From Sagittula marina (GTDB lineage: Bacteria > Pseudomonadota > Alphaproteobacteria > Rhodobacterales > Rhodobacteraceae), in contig NZ_JACIEJ010000003.1 of assembly GCF_014196795.1 (NCBI RefSeq), positions 1-64,000 of the forward strand: a stretch of DNA of 64,000 bases, read 5' to 3'. Each line of letters starts with the position of its first letter. Within the stretch, counting starts at the first letter, position 1. The notes beneath the pieces were generated by a model. That model saw only the letters and a program-made list of their open reading frames with translations. It had not been told where the DNA came from and ran no database searches. This document shows, one piece after another, positions 33,226 to 42,797 of the stretch. The position numbers and the translations under genes are program-made.

Positions 33226-35505
33226 TCACCCGTAGGTGGCCACCTCTGCCCCGGCCAGCGCCGCGATGTTGAGCAGCCCGCGCGGGGTCACTCCCGGCGT
33301 CACGATATGCGCGCGGTTGCCCATCCCCATCAGGATCGGCCCGACCTCAAGACCCCCGGCCGCGCTCTTCAACAGGTTGCGCGCGGCCCCGGCGGCGTCC
33401 GTGTTGGCATAGACCAGCACGTTGGCGCGCCCCTCCAGACGGTTGCCGGGCAGCAGTCGATCCCGCAGCTCCGGGTCGAGCGCCGCATCGGTGTGCATCT
33501 CGCCCTCGTACTGGAAATCGCGCGCCTCGGCGTCAAGGATCGCCAGCGCGCCGCGCATCACCCGCCCGGAGGCGCTGTCGAGGTTGCCGAACTGCGAGCC
33601 GGAACACAGGGCTATGCGCGGCTCCAGCCCGAAGCGGCGCACGTGGCGCGCAGCCGAGATCACCGTGCGCGCCAGCGTCTCCGGCGTCTGTTCGATGTGG
33701 ATATGGGTGTCGGCCACGAACAGGGGGCCGTCATCGAGGATCACCATGGACAAGGCGCCTGCCGGGCTGAATGCCGGGGTGGCCAGCATCTGGCTGACGT
33801 AGTTCAGATGCCACAGGTACTGCCCGAAGGTGCCGCAGATCATGCTGTCGGCATCGCCGCGGTGCACCATCGTGGCGGCAATGGCCGTTGTGTTGGTGCG
33901 CATCACGGCCTTGGCCAGGTCGGGCGTCACACCTTGCCGCCTCTGCGCCTGATGGTAGCTTTGCCAGTAGTCGCGATACCGCTCGTCGCTTTCGGGGTTC
34001 ACGATGTCAAAGCTGTGCCCCGGAACGATCGACAATCCAGCGCGCTCGATCCGCTGGGCGATGACGTCCGGGCGCCCCACCAGGATCGCGCGGTCGGTGC
34101 TGTCTTCGCTCATGGATTGCACCGTGCGCAGCACGCGGTCATCCTCGCCCTCGGCAAAGACGATGCGCCGCGACGACTGCCGTGCGGCGGCAAAGACACC
34201 GCGCATGACCAGCGAGGATTTGAAAACCTCCGCCTCCAGCGCCTGCTTGTAGGCCTCAAGATCCAGATCCCGGCGGGCCGCGCCGGACGCCATTGCCGCA
34301 CGCGCAACGGCCACGGCGATGGTCGGCAGCAGGCGCGGATCGAAGGGCTTCGGGATCAGGTATTCGGGGCCGAAGGTCAGCCGTTCGCCCTCATAGGCCT
34401 CGCCCACCTCGGCAGAAGTGGTGGCCCGCGCCAGCGATGCGATGGCATCGACGCAGGCCAGCTTCATCGCGTCGTTGATGTCATCGGCCTCGGCGTCCAG
34501 CGCCCCGCGAAAGATGAAGGGAAAGCACAGCACGTTGTTGACTTGATTGGGATAATCGCTGCGCCCGGTGGCAATCATCGCCCCGGGTGAAGCGGCGCGG
34601 GCCTCTTCTGGCATGATCTCGGGCGTCGGGTTGGCGAGCGCGAAGATGATCGGGTTCTCCGCCATCTCGCGCACCGCGGCGGCGGGCAGGGCGCCGGGAC
34701 CGGAGAGGCCAAGGAACATGTCCGCGCCCTTCAGCGCCTCGTCCAGCGTCATGCCGTCGGGCGCATTGGCAAAGGCCATTTGCTCCGGCGCCAGATCGGC
34801 GCGGGCGGGATGCAACACGCCTGAGCGGTCGAAGACGGTGATGTTGGCCAGCGGCACGCCCATCTTGTGCAGCATGGTCAGGCAGGCAACCCCTGCCGCT
34901 CCGGCGCCCAGCCCGACGATGCGGATGTCCTCGGCGCGCTTGCCGGCGATGCGCAGGGCGTTCTGCGCTGCGGCGGCGACCACGATGGCGGTGCCGTGCT
35001 GGTCATCGTGAAACACCGGGATACCCATGCGCTCCCGGCAGATTCGCTCCACGACAAAGCAATCCGGTGCCTTGATGTCCTCCAGGTTCACCGCGCCGAA
35101 CGTCGGTTCCAGCTTGCAGACAAGCTCGGCCAGCGCCACGGGGTCGCTTTCATCCACCTCGATGTCAAAGCAGTCGATACCGGCGAATTTCTTGAACAGG
35201 ACAGCCTTGCCCTCCATGACCGGTTTGGATGCCAGCGCGCCGATGTTGCCCAGCCCCAGCACGGCGCTGCCGTTGGAAATCACCGCCACCAGATTGCGTT
35301 TGGCGGTGTAGCGCGTGGCAAGGCCCGGATCAGCGGCGATCTCGGTGCAGGCTTCGGCGACACCGGGGGAATAGGCGCGGGACAGGTCGCGCGCTGTCTC
35401 CATCGGTTTGGTGGGGCGGATCTCCAGCTTTCCGGGGCGCGGCAATGCGTGGTAGTCGAGCGCCGCGCGCCGTTCGTTGTCTTTCCGTGTTTCGTCAAGA
35501 GCCAT
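33226..35505 (-). CDS. maeB: NADP-dependent malic enzyme with phosphotransacetylase-like domain
   Basis: A 759-residue MaeB-type enzyme that decarboxylates malate to pyruvate. The malic domain (about 1-430) has [27 protein letters not shown] (with the proton-donor Tyr), [26 protein letters not shown], and the nucleotide fold [13 protein letters not shown]. The C-terminal third (about 435-759) is the regulatory PTA-like domain, with [14 protein letters not shown] and [28 protein letters not shown] precedes the ATG. It lies 39 bases downstream of gap, at the end of the bhc series, where it could return BHAC-derived C4 acids to pyruvate. Confidence 0.93.
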   Translation of the reverse strand: MALDETRKDNERRAALDYHALPRPGKLEIRPTKPMETARDLSRAYSPGVAEACTEIAADPGLATRYTAKRNLVAVISNGSAVLGLGNIGALASKPVMEGKAVLFKKFAGIDCFDIEVDESDPVALAELVCKLEPTFGAVNLEDIKAPDCFVVERICRERMGIPVFHDDQHGTAIVVAAAAQNALRIAGKRAEDIRIVGLGAGAAGVACLTMLHKMGVPLANITVFDRSGVLHPARADLAPEQMAFANAPDGMTLDEALKGADMFLGLSGPGALPAAAVREMAENPIIFALANPTPEIMPEEARAASPGAMIATGRSDYPNQVNNVLCFPFIFRGALDAEADDINDAMKLACVDAIASLARATTSAEVGEAYEGERLTFGPEYLIPKPFDPRLLPTIAVAVARAAMASGAARRDLDLEAYKQALEAEVFKSSLVMRGVFAAARQSSRRIVFAEGEDDRVLRTVQSMSEDSTDRAILVGRPDVIAQRIERAGLSIVPGHSFDIVNPESDERYRDYWQSYHQAQRRQGVTPDLAKAVMRTNTTAIAATMVHRGDADSMICGTFGQYLWHLNYVSQMLATPAFSPAGALSMVILDDGPLFVADTHIHIEQTPETLARTVISAARHVRRFGLEPRIALCSGSQFGNLDSASGRVMRGALAILDAEARDFQYEGEMHTDAALDPELRDRLLPGNRLEGRANVLVYANTDAAGAARNLLKSAAGGLEVGPILMGMGNRAHIVTPGVTPRGLLNIAALAGAEVATYG

Positions 35506-35544
35506 GGTGTCCTCCTCCTTGTCTTTGATCTGAAATCGACGCCG

Positions 35545-36540
35545 TCAGCCCAAAGGACCCGAGCGCGCGGCCATACGGCGCGCCATGTCGATCATCCGGG
35601 CAGAAAAGCCCCATTCATTGTCGTACCAGCCCAGCAGCCGCAGTTGGCGCGGGCCGGTCGTCATGGTTTCGGGCAGCGCCAGCACCAGCGATTCAGGCCG
35701 CGCCCGCAGATCGGTGGACACGCAAGGATCGCTCGTCAGCCCGATCAGGGGGGATTCCGCCAGTGCCTCCTTCAGGAAGTCCGCCACGGGCTGTTCGATG
35801 TCCTCGTGTGTCTGGATCACCGCGTCGATGGCCGACACCGACAGGCATGGCACGCGCACGGCGGCGATGCTCAGGCGGCTGCGGAATTCGGGCAGCACGC
35901 CGACCACCTGCGCGGCGGCACTGGTGGAGGTCGGGATCATCGACACGGCGGCTGCGCGCGAGCGCTCCGGCGAGGGGCCGGGCGCGTCGACGGTCGGCTG
36001 GCTGCCGGTATAGCAGTGGATGGTGGTCACATGGGCGGTCTCGATCCCCAGGCCAAGATCCAGAAGACGCAGCAGCGGCGCGATGGCATTGGTGGTGCAG
36101 GATGCGTTCGACACGATCCGCGCATCGCCCAGATCCTGATCGTTGGCGCCAAGCACGACGGTCGCATCCGCAGCGGCCGACGGACCGGAGATCAGGACGT
36201 CGCGCGCCCCTGCGTCGATCCCGGCCTCTGCCACGGTGCGTGTGGTGGCCCGCCCGGTGCATTCCAGCACCACGTCGACCCCGCTCAGATCCAGCGCGCG
36301 CAGATCCGCCTGCTGGCTGAAGGCGATGCGGCGGCCCGCGACCTCGATCCAGCCGGGACCGGTGACGACCTCGGCAGGCAGCGGGCCATAGACGCTGTCA
36401 TACCGCAGCAGGTAGGCGCAGGTCTCGAGGCTGGCAATGTCATTGATGCCGACGATGTCCAGGCCGGTGTCACCGGTCAGGATCTGGCGGAACAGCGTCC
36501 GCCCGATGCGGCCGAAACCATTGATGAAAACGCGGGTCAT
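35545..36540 (-). CDS. gap: Type I glyceraldehyde-3-phosphate dehydrogenase paralogue
   Basis: A 331-residue protein starting MTRVFINGFGRIGRTLFRQ. Catalytic Cys in SNASCTTNAIAP (about 148) and His in TTIHCYTGSQ (about 175) are present, with the NAD-favouring acidic residue in VGINDIAS. The inorganic-phosphate site, usually STGAAKAV, reads STSAAAQV, and the loop usually reading RVPTPN reads RVPCLS. So it is a diverged member and may use an altered substrate. The gene is located between bhcD and maeB in the same direction, not with pgk or fba. A gluconeogenic role for C2 growth fits the context; the exact substrate is open. Confidence 0.83.
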   Translation of the reverse strand: MTRVFINGFGRIGRTLFRQILTGDTGLDIVGINDIASLETCAYLLRYDSVYGPLPAEVVTGPGWIEVAGRRIAFSQQADLRALDLSGVDVVLECTGRATTRTVAEAGIDAGARDVLISGPSAAADATVVLGANDQDLGDARIVSNASCTTNAIAPLLRLLDLGLGIETAHVTTIHCYTGSQPTVDAPGPSPERSRAAAVSMIPTSTSAAAQVVGVLPEFRSRLSIAAVRVPCLSVSAIDAVIQTHEDIEQPVADFLKEALAESPLIGLTSDPCVSTDLRARPESLVLALPETMTTGPRQLRLLGWYDNEWGFSARMIDMARRMAARSGPLG

Positions 36541-36677
36541 GAAGGGCCTCCGTACATGAGAAAGAGCGCAGGCAGCCATGCAGTGAACACGCCGTTGGTC
36601 AGCGGTGCCACGGATGTCTGCCTGCGAAATGGTCTCTGCATGGCCAGACGCGTTCTGACCTCAGGGAGACATGAAAT

Positions 36678-37643
36678 TCAGAAATCGACCTCGATGGCTA
36701 TCCCTTTTTCCACGGCGAGGTCGACGACCGCCGATGCGACCGCGAGATCCTGAAGACCGACACCGGTGCCGTCGAACAGGGTGATCTCGTCGTCCGAGCT
36801 GCGGCCCGGGTGGCTGCCGTTGATCACTGCGCCCAGCTGATGCACGTCGGCCTCTGCAATCAGGCCTTCCGCAATGGCGTGCTGTGCCTCGCCGATGCTG
36901 ATCGACTGGGCCACTTCGTCGGTGAACACGGTGGCGCGGGCCAGCAGGGCGGCCTCGACCTCCTGCTTGCCCTTTGTGTCCGTGCCCATGCAGGCGATGT
37001 GGGTGCCGGGGCTGACGTGATCGGCCATCAGCGAGGGCGCAAAGGCCGAGGTGATCGAGATGATGACGTCTGCCTCCTGCATCCCGGGCAGATCGACCGC
37101 CTCGAAGGGCACGCCCGCTTCGGTGGCGACCTTTTCGATATTGGACAGCATTTCAGGGTGGTAGTTCCAGCCGATGACCTTATCGAAAGGTCGCTGCTCC
37201 AGCGCGGCGCGCAGCTGGAACGTCGCCTGATGGCCCGCGCCGATCATGCCGATGACCTTGGCATTGTCGCGGGCGAGGTGCTTGATCGAGACCGAGGATG
37301 CGGCGGCGGTGCGCAGCGCGGTCAGCAGGTTGCCCCCGACCATGGCGGCGGGCTTGCCGGTGTCCGGGTCGAACAGAAAGACGGTGGACTGGTGATTGAT
37401 CAGGCCCCGCTTTTCCAGGTTGTTCGGCCAGTAGCCGCCGGCCTTCAGGCCCAGCGTCAGACCGGCACGGTCAAAGCCGCCCTTGAAGCCGTATAGCGCG
37501 TCTTCATGGCCAATCGCCTCGCGCACCACGGGGAAGTTGTAGGCATCCTGCGCGGCCATGGCGGCAAAGACTTTCTCCACGGCGTCAAAGGCCGCCTTGC
37601 GGGTCATCAGGTTGGCAATTTCGCGTTCAGGCACGATCAGCAT
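36678..37643 (-). CDS. bhcD: Iminosuccinate reductase BhcD
   Basis: A 321-residue member of the ornithine cyclodeaminase/mu-crystallin family, starting MLIVPEREIANLMTRKAAFD. The NAD-binding fold is VIGMIGAGHQATFQLRAAL (about 133-151). YGFKGGFDRAGLTLGLKAGG supplies the substrate-site Lys, and DDEITLFDGTGVGLQDLAVA the family Asp motif. In the beta-hydroxyaspartate cycle it reduces iminosuccinate to aspartate, renewing the amino donor used by BhcA. The other three enzymes of the cycle lie upstream on the same strand. GGAGAG precedes the ATG. Confidence 0.9.
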   Translation of the reverse strand: MLIVPEREIANLMTRKAAFDAVEKVFAAMAAQDAYNFPVVREAIGHEDALYGFKGGFDRAGLTLGLKAGGYWPNNLEKRGLINHQSTVFLFDPDTGKPAAMVGGNLLTALRTAAASSVSIKHLARDNAKVIGMIGAGHQATFQLRAALEQRPFDKVIGWNYHPEMLSNIEKVATEAGVPFEAVDLPGMQEADVIISITSAFAPSLMADHVSPGTHIACMGTDTKGKQEVEAALLARATVFTDEVAQSISIGEAQHAIAEGLIAEADVHQLGAVINGSHPGRSSDDEITLFDGTGVGLQDLAVASAVVDLAVEKGIAIEVDF

Positions 37644-37708
37644 TTGGGTCTCTCCGAAAGTTGAAAGGGGACCGCCGCACAGGGGGCACGACGGTCCGGT
37701 GTCGTGGC

Positions 37709-39148
37709 TCAGGCCGTGGGCACGCGGCCCTTGGTCAGCGTGTTGTAGATCGCCCCGCCCAGCACGGCGCCGATGACCCAGGCGTAGCCATTGAGGAAGC
37801 TCAGCGCAGGCACCCAGACCGTCGCGATGGAAAACACCGCCGCGATGCCGAAGGCCTTCACCGCAGGCGCGTTCCACCCGTTGCCGTAGTGGTATTCACC
37901 GCCCTCAAGGGTATAGAGCGCGTCGCGGTCCAGCGTTTCCTTGCGGTGCCAGTAATAGTCCACGATCATGATGCCGAAGATCGGTGCCAGCGTTGCACCC
38001 AGCGTATTGACGAAACCGCCAATGCCGAATTCGCTGATGAAGCTGGTCCACAGCCCGCCGATCAGCAGCGCAAAGAACGAGGTGATCAGGCCCCCGGCGC
38101 GAAAGCTGATGCGGTCCGGCGACAGGTTGGCGATGCCGTTGACCGCGGGGATGAAGTTGGCCACCAGGTTGATGCCCACGGTCGCGGCAAAGAAGGTCAC
38201 GGCGGCGATCACGCTCAGCAGGATGCTGTCGGTGCGCTCGACGATCTCTGTCGGGTTGATGATGGCCTCGCCGTAGACGACGGCCGCGCCGCCGGTGGTC
38301 AGCAGCGCCAGCGCCGAGAACAGGATCATGTTGAACGGCAGGCCGATCAGGTTGCCCATCACCATCGACGCCTTGCTGCGCGAGTAGCGCGAGAAGTCGC
38401 TGAAGTTGATCATCACGGCGGCGAAGTAGGCGACCATGGTGCCGACGATGGCAACGAAACCGTTGAACTCGGTCAGGAAGGTGCCTTCAGGATTGGCAAA
38501 GATCGTCTGCGTGGCGGACAGCAGCTCGCCGTCGGACTTCTGCCAGAGCACGATCACCAGCCCCAGCATCACCACGTAGACGAACGGCCCGGCGATGTTG
38601 AGGAAGGTTTCCACCCAGTTCATGCCGCGCCAGAAGATCACGATGTGAAAGGCCCAGACCAGCACGAAGGACAGCCAGTCGATGCTGGTCAGCCCCAGGA
38701 TCTCGGCCCCGCCGGACAGGCCGGTGAGCGCGCGGATCAGCAGCGCCAGCGCGGTGGAGGCAAAGTAGACCTGCACCCCGTACCAGAAGACGGCGACGGT
38801 GGCACGCAGGATGGCGGGCAGCTTCGCCCCTTGGGTGCCAAGGCTGGCGCGCGCCAGAACCGGGTAGGGGATGCCGTATTTCTCACCCGGCGCGCCGGAC
38901 AGGTTGACCATCCACATGGTGAACAGCCCGGCTGCGATGAGCCCGGCGAAGGCGGTCCAGCCGCTCACCCCGTAGGAGATGAACAGCGAGGCCACCAGCG
39001 AGTAGCCGAACAGCGACTGGACGTCATTCGCCCAGATGTTGAAGATGGCGAACCACCCCCATGTCTTTTCTTCCGGCGCCACCGGATCGAGCGCCGCGTG
39101 AGCCCCCGTGTCGGCGTGACTGGCGCCTTGATCCATTACTTCGGTCAT
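37709..39148 (-). CDS. NCS1-family permease within the bhc cluster
   Basis: A 479-residue NCS1 transporter, with about twelve helices and a charged N-terminus. TWGWFAIFNIWANDVQSLFG is TM1, EKYGIPYPVLARASLGTQGA in TM3, INFSDFSRYSRS the S-D-x-S-R motif, and GIMIVDYYWHRKETLDRDAL the end. GGGAGAGGG precedes the ATG at 39148; upstream in-frame codons have no similarity. It is only distantly similar to the permease at 27494. Its position between bhcC and bhcD is unusual compared with Paracoccus, where the four bhc genes are adjacent, and suggests import of a compound that yields glyoxylate or glycine, such as a ureide or hydantoin. Confidence 0.85.
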   Translation of the reverse strand: MTEVMDQGASHADTGAHAALDPVAPEEKTWGWFAIFNIWANDVQSLFGYSLVASLFISYGVSGWTAFAGLIAAGLFTMWMVNLSGAPGEKYGIPYPVLARASLGTQGAKLPAILRATVAVFWYGVQVYFASTALALLIRALTGLSGGAEILGLTSIDWLSFVLVWAFHIVIFWRGMNWVETFLNIAGPFVYVVMLGLVIVLWQKSDGELLSATQTIFANPEGTFLTEFNGFVAIVGTMVAYFAAVMINFSDFSRYSRSKASMVMGNLIGLPFNMILFSALALLTTGGAAVVYGEAIINPTEIVERTDSILLSVIAAVTFFAATVGINLVANFIPAVNGIANLSPDRISFRAGGLITSFFALLIGGLWTSFISEFGIGGFVNTLGATLAPIFGIMIVDYYWHRKETLDRDALYTLEGGEYHYGNGWNAPAVKAFGIAAVFSIATVWVPALSFLNGYAWVIGAVLGGAIYNTLTKGRVPTA

Positions 39149-39255
39149 GTCCCTCTCCCTTTTTTTTGATGTGTGGCAGGCTTCTTTCATGGCCTGCCGT
39201 GCCTGCGTGCCGCGGCCTGTCTGCGCCGCGGGATGCGGCATTTACGACAGGAAAC

Positions 39256-39281
39256 CGCCCGACCCCTCCCCGGGCCGGGCG
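39256..39281 (-). terminator. Hairpin between bhcC and the NCS1 gene, possible partial terminator
   Basis: CGCCCGACCC (39256-39265) pairs with GGGCCGGGCG (39272-39281): ten pairs, one of them G-U on the minus strand, with a 6-base loop and a weak GTTTCC tail. It may lower read-through from bhcABC into the permease and bhcD. Confidence 0.45.
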
Positions 39282-39295
39282 CTCGCGTCACCGGA

Positions 39296-40459
39296 TCAGT
39301 AGGCGCGTCCGCGGGCGGACACCGGCCAGACGCATTCGACCTTGCCGCCGCGCACACCGACGTACCAGTCATGCACGTTGGCGGTCGGGTCGCAGTGGCC
39401 CGGCACGAGGCGCAGCTTGTCGTTGACCTTCAGCACGCCCTGCGGGTCCATGACCACGCCGTGTTCGTCGGAACACTTGATGTATTCCACGTCGTCGCGG
39501 CCAAAGATGACGGGCAGGCCGCTGTCGACGGACTGCGCCTTGAGGCCCGCGTCGACGATGGCCTTGTCGGCCTTGGCGTGGCTCATGACCGAGGTCAGGA
39601 TGAAGAACGCGTTCTCCCATTCGCCCTGGTCGATGCGGTTGCCGTCCTTGTCGAGGATGCGGCCATAGTCCGCGTCCATGAAGGCGTAGGAGCCGCACTG
39701 AAGTTCGTTGTACACGCCGGAGTTCGACTCGAAGTAGTAGGACCCGGTGCCGCCGCCGGAGACGAGCGTGCAGTCGATGCCCTCCGCCTTCAGACCGTCG
39801 ACGGCGTCCTTGACCTGCGCGATGGCGATGTCGAGCTTGGCCTTGCGGTCTTCGTAGCTGTCCATGTGCTGCATCGCGCCCTGATAGGCCTGAATGCCGG
39901 TGAAGGTGAGGTTCTCGGCGGCGACGATGGCCTTGGCGATGTCGATGACCGCTTCGGTGGTGGTCACGCCGCAGCGGCCCGCGCCGCAGTCGATCTCGAT
40001 CAGGCATTCGATCTCGGTGCCATGGGTCTGCGCGGCGGCCGACAGCTCTGCCACGTTGTCGATGTCATCGACACAGACGATGGTGCGCGCGCCGTGTCTG
40101 GGCAGCTGGGCGAGCCGGTCGAGCTTGGCCGGGTCGCGCACCTGGTTGGACACCAGCACGTCCTTGATGCCGCCACGGGCAAAGACCTCTGCCTCCGACA
40201 CCTTCTGGCAGCACACGCCAACCGCGCCGCCCAGCTTTTCCTGAAGCTTGGCCACGTCGACGGACTTGTGCATCTTGCCATGCACGCGGTGGCGCATACC
40301 GTGCGCCTTCGCATAGTCGCCCATCTTCTTGATGTTGCGTTCCAGCGCATCGAGGTCGAGCACGAGCGCGGGGGTCTGGATGTCGGCCTCGTCCATGCCC
40401 GGCTTGGCGGGAATGTCGAAGCCCACGTCGTATGCGTCGAAGTTTGTCAGATCTTTCAT
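39296..40459 (-). CDS. bhcC: Beta-hydroxyaspartate aldolase BhcC
   Basis: A 387-residue PLP enzyme of the D-threonine aldolase (fold III) family. The PLP Lys is expected in RHRVHGKMHKSVDVAKLQ near residue 50. ECLIEIDCGAGRCGV, GIQAYQGAMQH and LVSGGGTGSYYFES line the cofactor site, and VPGHCDPTANVHDWYVGVRG carries the C-terminal His/Asp metal ligands. It condenses glycine and glyoxylate to beta-hydroxyaspartate. AGGAGGACC precedes the ATG at 40459. D-threonine aldolase in the narrow sense is an alternative for the family, but the neighbouring bhcA, bhcB and bhcD settle the role. Confidence 0.93.
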   Translation of the reverse strand: MKDLTNFDAYDVGFDIPAKPGMDEADIQTPALVLDLDALERNIKKMGDYAKAHGMRHRVHGKMHKSVDVAKLQEKLGGAVGVCCQKVSEAEVFARGGIKDVLVSNQVRDPAKLDRLAQLPRHGARTIVCVDDIDNVAELSAAAQTHGTEIECLIEIDCGAGRCGVTTTEAVIDIAKAIVAAENLTFTGIQAYQGAMQHMDSYEDRKAKLDIAIAQVKDAVDGLKAEGIDCTLVSGGGTGSYYFESNSGVYNELQCGSYAFMDADYGRILDKDGNRIDQGEWENAFFILTSVMSHAKADKAIVDAGLKAQSVDSGLPVIFGRDDVEYIKCSDEHGVVMDPQGVLKVNDKLRLVPGHCDPTANVHDWYVGVRGGKVECVWPVSARGRAY

Positions 40460-40471
40460 AGGGTCCTCCTG

Positions 40472-40493
40472 AAAATTGTCAGCTGACAATTTT
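40472..40493. promoter_or_regulatory. Perfect 22-base palindrome between bhcB and bhcC
   Basis: The core TTGTCAGCTGACAA is extended by four A/T bases on each side to a perfect 22-base inverted repeat (positions 40472-40493). It lies 13 bases before the bhcC start codon and overlaps the space needed for a promoter or leader. TTGTC...GACAA arms are the kind bound by GntR-class or IclR-class regulators. As RNA it would form an A-U-rich hairpin just before the Shine-Dalgarno. Confidence 0.6.
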
Positions 40494-40510
40494 AACGAAT
40501 TTTTAAGGGT

Positions 40511-41467
40511 TTAGCTGGCAGCGAGCCACGGCAGGCGGTCGAGGTCGACGTTGCCGCCGGTGATGACGATGCCCACGCGCTTGCCCCGGAAGGCTTCGGG
40601 GTTCTTCAGAACGCAGGCCATGGGGACGGCGCTGGAGGGTTCCATGACCACGCGCAGGTGCTTCCAGATGATCTTCATCGCGTCGATGATCTCGGCTTCC
40701 GAGGCGGTGTAGATCTCGGTCACGTGGCCCGACACGAAGTGCCAGGTCAGATCCTTCAAGGGGACCAGCAGGCCGTCGGCGATGGTCTTGGGTGCGTCAT
40801 CGGCAATGATGTGCCCGGCCTTGAAACTGCGGTAGGCGTCGTCGGCCTGTTCCGGTTCCGCCGCGATGACCTGACATTCCGGGGCCAGGGTCGCCAGCGT
40901 CAGGCAGGTGCCGGAGATCATGCCGCCGCCGCCGATGGGGGCCACGACCATGTCGAGACCGTCGGTCTGCTCCATGAACTCCTTGGAACAGGTGCCCTGG
41001 CCCGCGATGACGCGCGGGTCGTTGTAGGGATGCACGAAATCCCCGCCGGTGGCCGCCTGGACTTCGGCAAAGGTCGCCTCACGCGAGGATGTGGAAGGAT
41101 CACATTCGGTTATGACGCCGCCGTAGCGACGGACCGTGTCCTTCTTGGCCTGCGGTGCGGTGCGCGGCATGACGACGTTGCAGGGGATGCCCCGGCGCAT
41201 GGCGGCGTAGCTGAGACAGGAGGCGTGGTTGCCGCTGGAATGGGTCGCCACACCTTTGGCGGCCTGCGCGTCATCAAGCCCGAAGACCGCGTTGCTGGCG
41301 CCGCGCACCTTGAAGGCCCCCGGCTCCTGAAAGTTCTCGCATTTGAAGAACAGCTGCGCGCCGCTCAGCTCGTTGAGATAGGCGGAGGTGCGGACCTCCG
41401 TGCGGCGAATGTGCGGCTTGATACGCTCATGGGCGGCGAGCATGTCCTCGTAGGTGGGAATATACAT
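40511..41467 (-). CDS. bhcB: Beta-hydroxyaspartate dehydratase BhcB
   Basis: A 318-residue PLP fold-II enzyme of the threonine dehydratase/serine racemase family. The PLP Lys lies in EPGAFKVRGASNAV (about residue 52), the phosphate loop is PIGGGGMISG, and ATHSSGNHASCLSYAA is the substrate loop S-S-G-N-H. The start is taken at 41467, which has AAGGA seven bases upstream; an ATG at 41482 in an ATGA overlap with the bhcA stop would add five residues. It dehydrates beta-hydroxyaspartate to iminosuccinate. It follows bhcA directly. Confidence 0.92.
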   Translation of the reverse strand: MYIPTYEDMLAAHERIKPHIRRTEVRTSAYLNELSGAQLFFKCENFQEPGAFKVRGASNAVFGLDDAQAAKGVATHSSGNHASCLSYAAMRRGIPCNVVMPRTAPQAKKDTVRRYGGVITECDPSTSSREATFAEVQAATGGDFVHPYNDPRVIAGQGTCSKEFMEQTDGLDMVVAPIGGGGMISGTCLTLATLAPECQVIAAEPEQADDAYRSFKAGHIIADDAPKTIADGLLVPLKDLTWHFVSGHVTEIYTASEAEIIDAMKIIWKHLRVVMEPSSAVPMACVLKNPEAFRGKRVGIVITGGNVDLDRLPWLAAS

Positions 41468-41478
41468 CGCGTGGTCCT

Positions 41479-42672
41479 TCATTCCGCGGCGACCTTCTGC
41501 GCCTGCGCGGGATTGGCGCGGTAGTAGTCCTGCGCCGCGCCGGTGCCGATGCCCTGAGGGATGTTCAGGCCAAGGTCGGCCATGCACATTTCAGCGGTCG
41601 CGATGCCCGAAAGCGCCATCACGTCCGTGAGCGAGCCGAGGTGCCCGATGCGGAAGACCTTGCCCGCGACCTCGCCCAGACCAGTGCCAAAGGCCACGCC
41701 GTAGGTGTTGGCGGCATGTTCGACGATGCTGGTGGCATTGAAGCCGTCCGGCGTGCGGATCGCGCTGACGCTGTCGGAGTAGACCTCGGGCGAGGCGGCG
41801 CAGAGCTCCAGCCCCCAGGCCCGCACGGCGGCGCGCACGCCCTCGGCGATGCGGTGGTGGCGGGCAAAGACGTTCTCCAGCCCTTCGGCCAGCAGCATGG
41901 TGCAGGCTTCGTTCAGCCCGTTCAGCAGGCCGACAGCGGGGGTGTAGGGATAGGCGTTGTTGGCATAGCCTTTTTCCATGTCCTTCACGTCGAAGAAGGT
42001 CCGGGGCAGGGTCGCCGTCCCGGTGGCGGCCATTGCCTTGTCCGAGAAGCCGGTGATCGCCAGGCCGGGCGGCAGCATGAAGCCCTTTTGCGAGCCTGCC
42101 ACAGCCACGTCGACGCCCCACTCGTCAAAGCGGAAGTCCATCGAGGCGATGGAGCTGACCCCATCCACGAACAGCAGCGCCGGGTGGCCGGCCGCATCCA
42201 GCGCGCGGCGCACGGCGGCGATGTCGGATTTCACGCCGGTTGCGGTTTCATTGTGGGTGGCCAGCACGGCCTTGATTCGGTGGCCGGTGTCGGCGGTGAG
42301 GATTTCCTCGTAGCGGTCGGCGGGCAGGCCCTGGCCCCAGGGGGTTTCGACCACCTCGACGTTCAACCCGTGACGCTGGCACATGTCGATCCAGCGGTGG
42401 CTGAACATGCCATTGCGTGCGGCCAGCACGGTGTCCCCGGCGGACAGGCAGTTGGTCAGCGCGGTTTCCCAGCCACCGGTGCCGGTGGAGGGGAAGATGA
42501 AGACATGGGCGCGCTCGCTTTTCAGGACCTTGCGCACGCCCTCGCGGGCGGGGTGCAGGATCTGACCGAACAGCGGAGAGCGGTGGTCGATGGTCGGCAT
42601 GTCGCATGCCTTGCGCAGGCGTTCGGGGATGTTGGTCGGCCCCGGAATGAAAACGGGATTCTGAAAGCTCAT
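41479..42672 (-). CDS. bhcA: Aspartate-glyoxylate aminotransferase BhcA
   Basis: A 397-residue class-V (fold I) aminotransferase, starting MSFQNPVFIPGPTNIPERLR after AAGGAG. The PLP Lys lies in VAVAGSQKGFMLPPGL (about 196), the Asp in LLFVDGVSSIASMDF, and FIFPSTGTGGWETALTN is the phosphate-cup segment. It resembles serine-glyoxylate and alanine-glyoxylate aminotransferases. As the first gene of the bhc series it transfers the amino group of aspartate to glyoxylate, giving glycine and oxaloacetate, the net product of the cycle. Confidence 0.93.
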   Translation of the reverse strand: MSFQNPVFIPGPTNIPERLRKACDMPTIDHRSPLFGQILHPAREGVRKVLKSERAHVFIFPSTGTGGWETALTNCLSAGDTVLAARNGMFSHRWIDMCQRHGLNVEVVETPWGQGLPADRYEEILTADTGHRIKAVLATHNETATGVKSDIAAVRRALDAAGHPALLFVDGVSSIASMDFRFDEWGVDVAVAGSQKGFMLPPGLAITGFSDKAMAATGTATLPRTFFDVKDMEKGYANNAYPYTPAVGLLNGLNEACTMLLAEGLENVFARHHRIAEGVRAAVRAWGLELCAASPEVYSDSVSAIRTPDGFNATSIVEHAANTYGVAFGTGLGEVAGKVFRIGHLGSLTDVMALSGIATAEMCMADLGLNIPQGIGTGAAQDYYRANPAQAQKVAAE

Positions 42673-42797
42673 GTCGGTCTCCTTACGGGTCGGTAAAGGG
42701 AAGGTACGCGATGGCGGGGTTGCGACATATATTTTCGTATCCCGCGTATTTGACACGGAAAATTTCAGAAAGATAAATGTTTACAGGGGTTTGTGTT

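Noticed and set aside
33187-36753. Long plus-strand frames of 467 and 628 codons
   Set aside because: They mirror maeB and gap on the opposite strand, show the Arg/His/Gln bias of shadow frames and lack start sites with ribosome signals.
37661-39169. A 502-codon plus-strand frame opposite the NCS1 permease
   Set aside because: Composition is that of an antisense shadow of a membrane protein (His/Asp/Arg-rich), with no family motif.
39296-40459. Stand-alone D-threonine aldolase
   Set aside because: Family membership fits, but the immediate neighbours are the other three enzymes and the regulator of the beta-hydroxyaspartate cycle, and the length equals BhcC.
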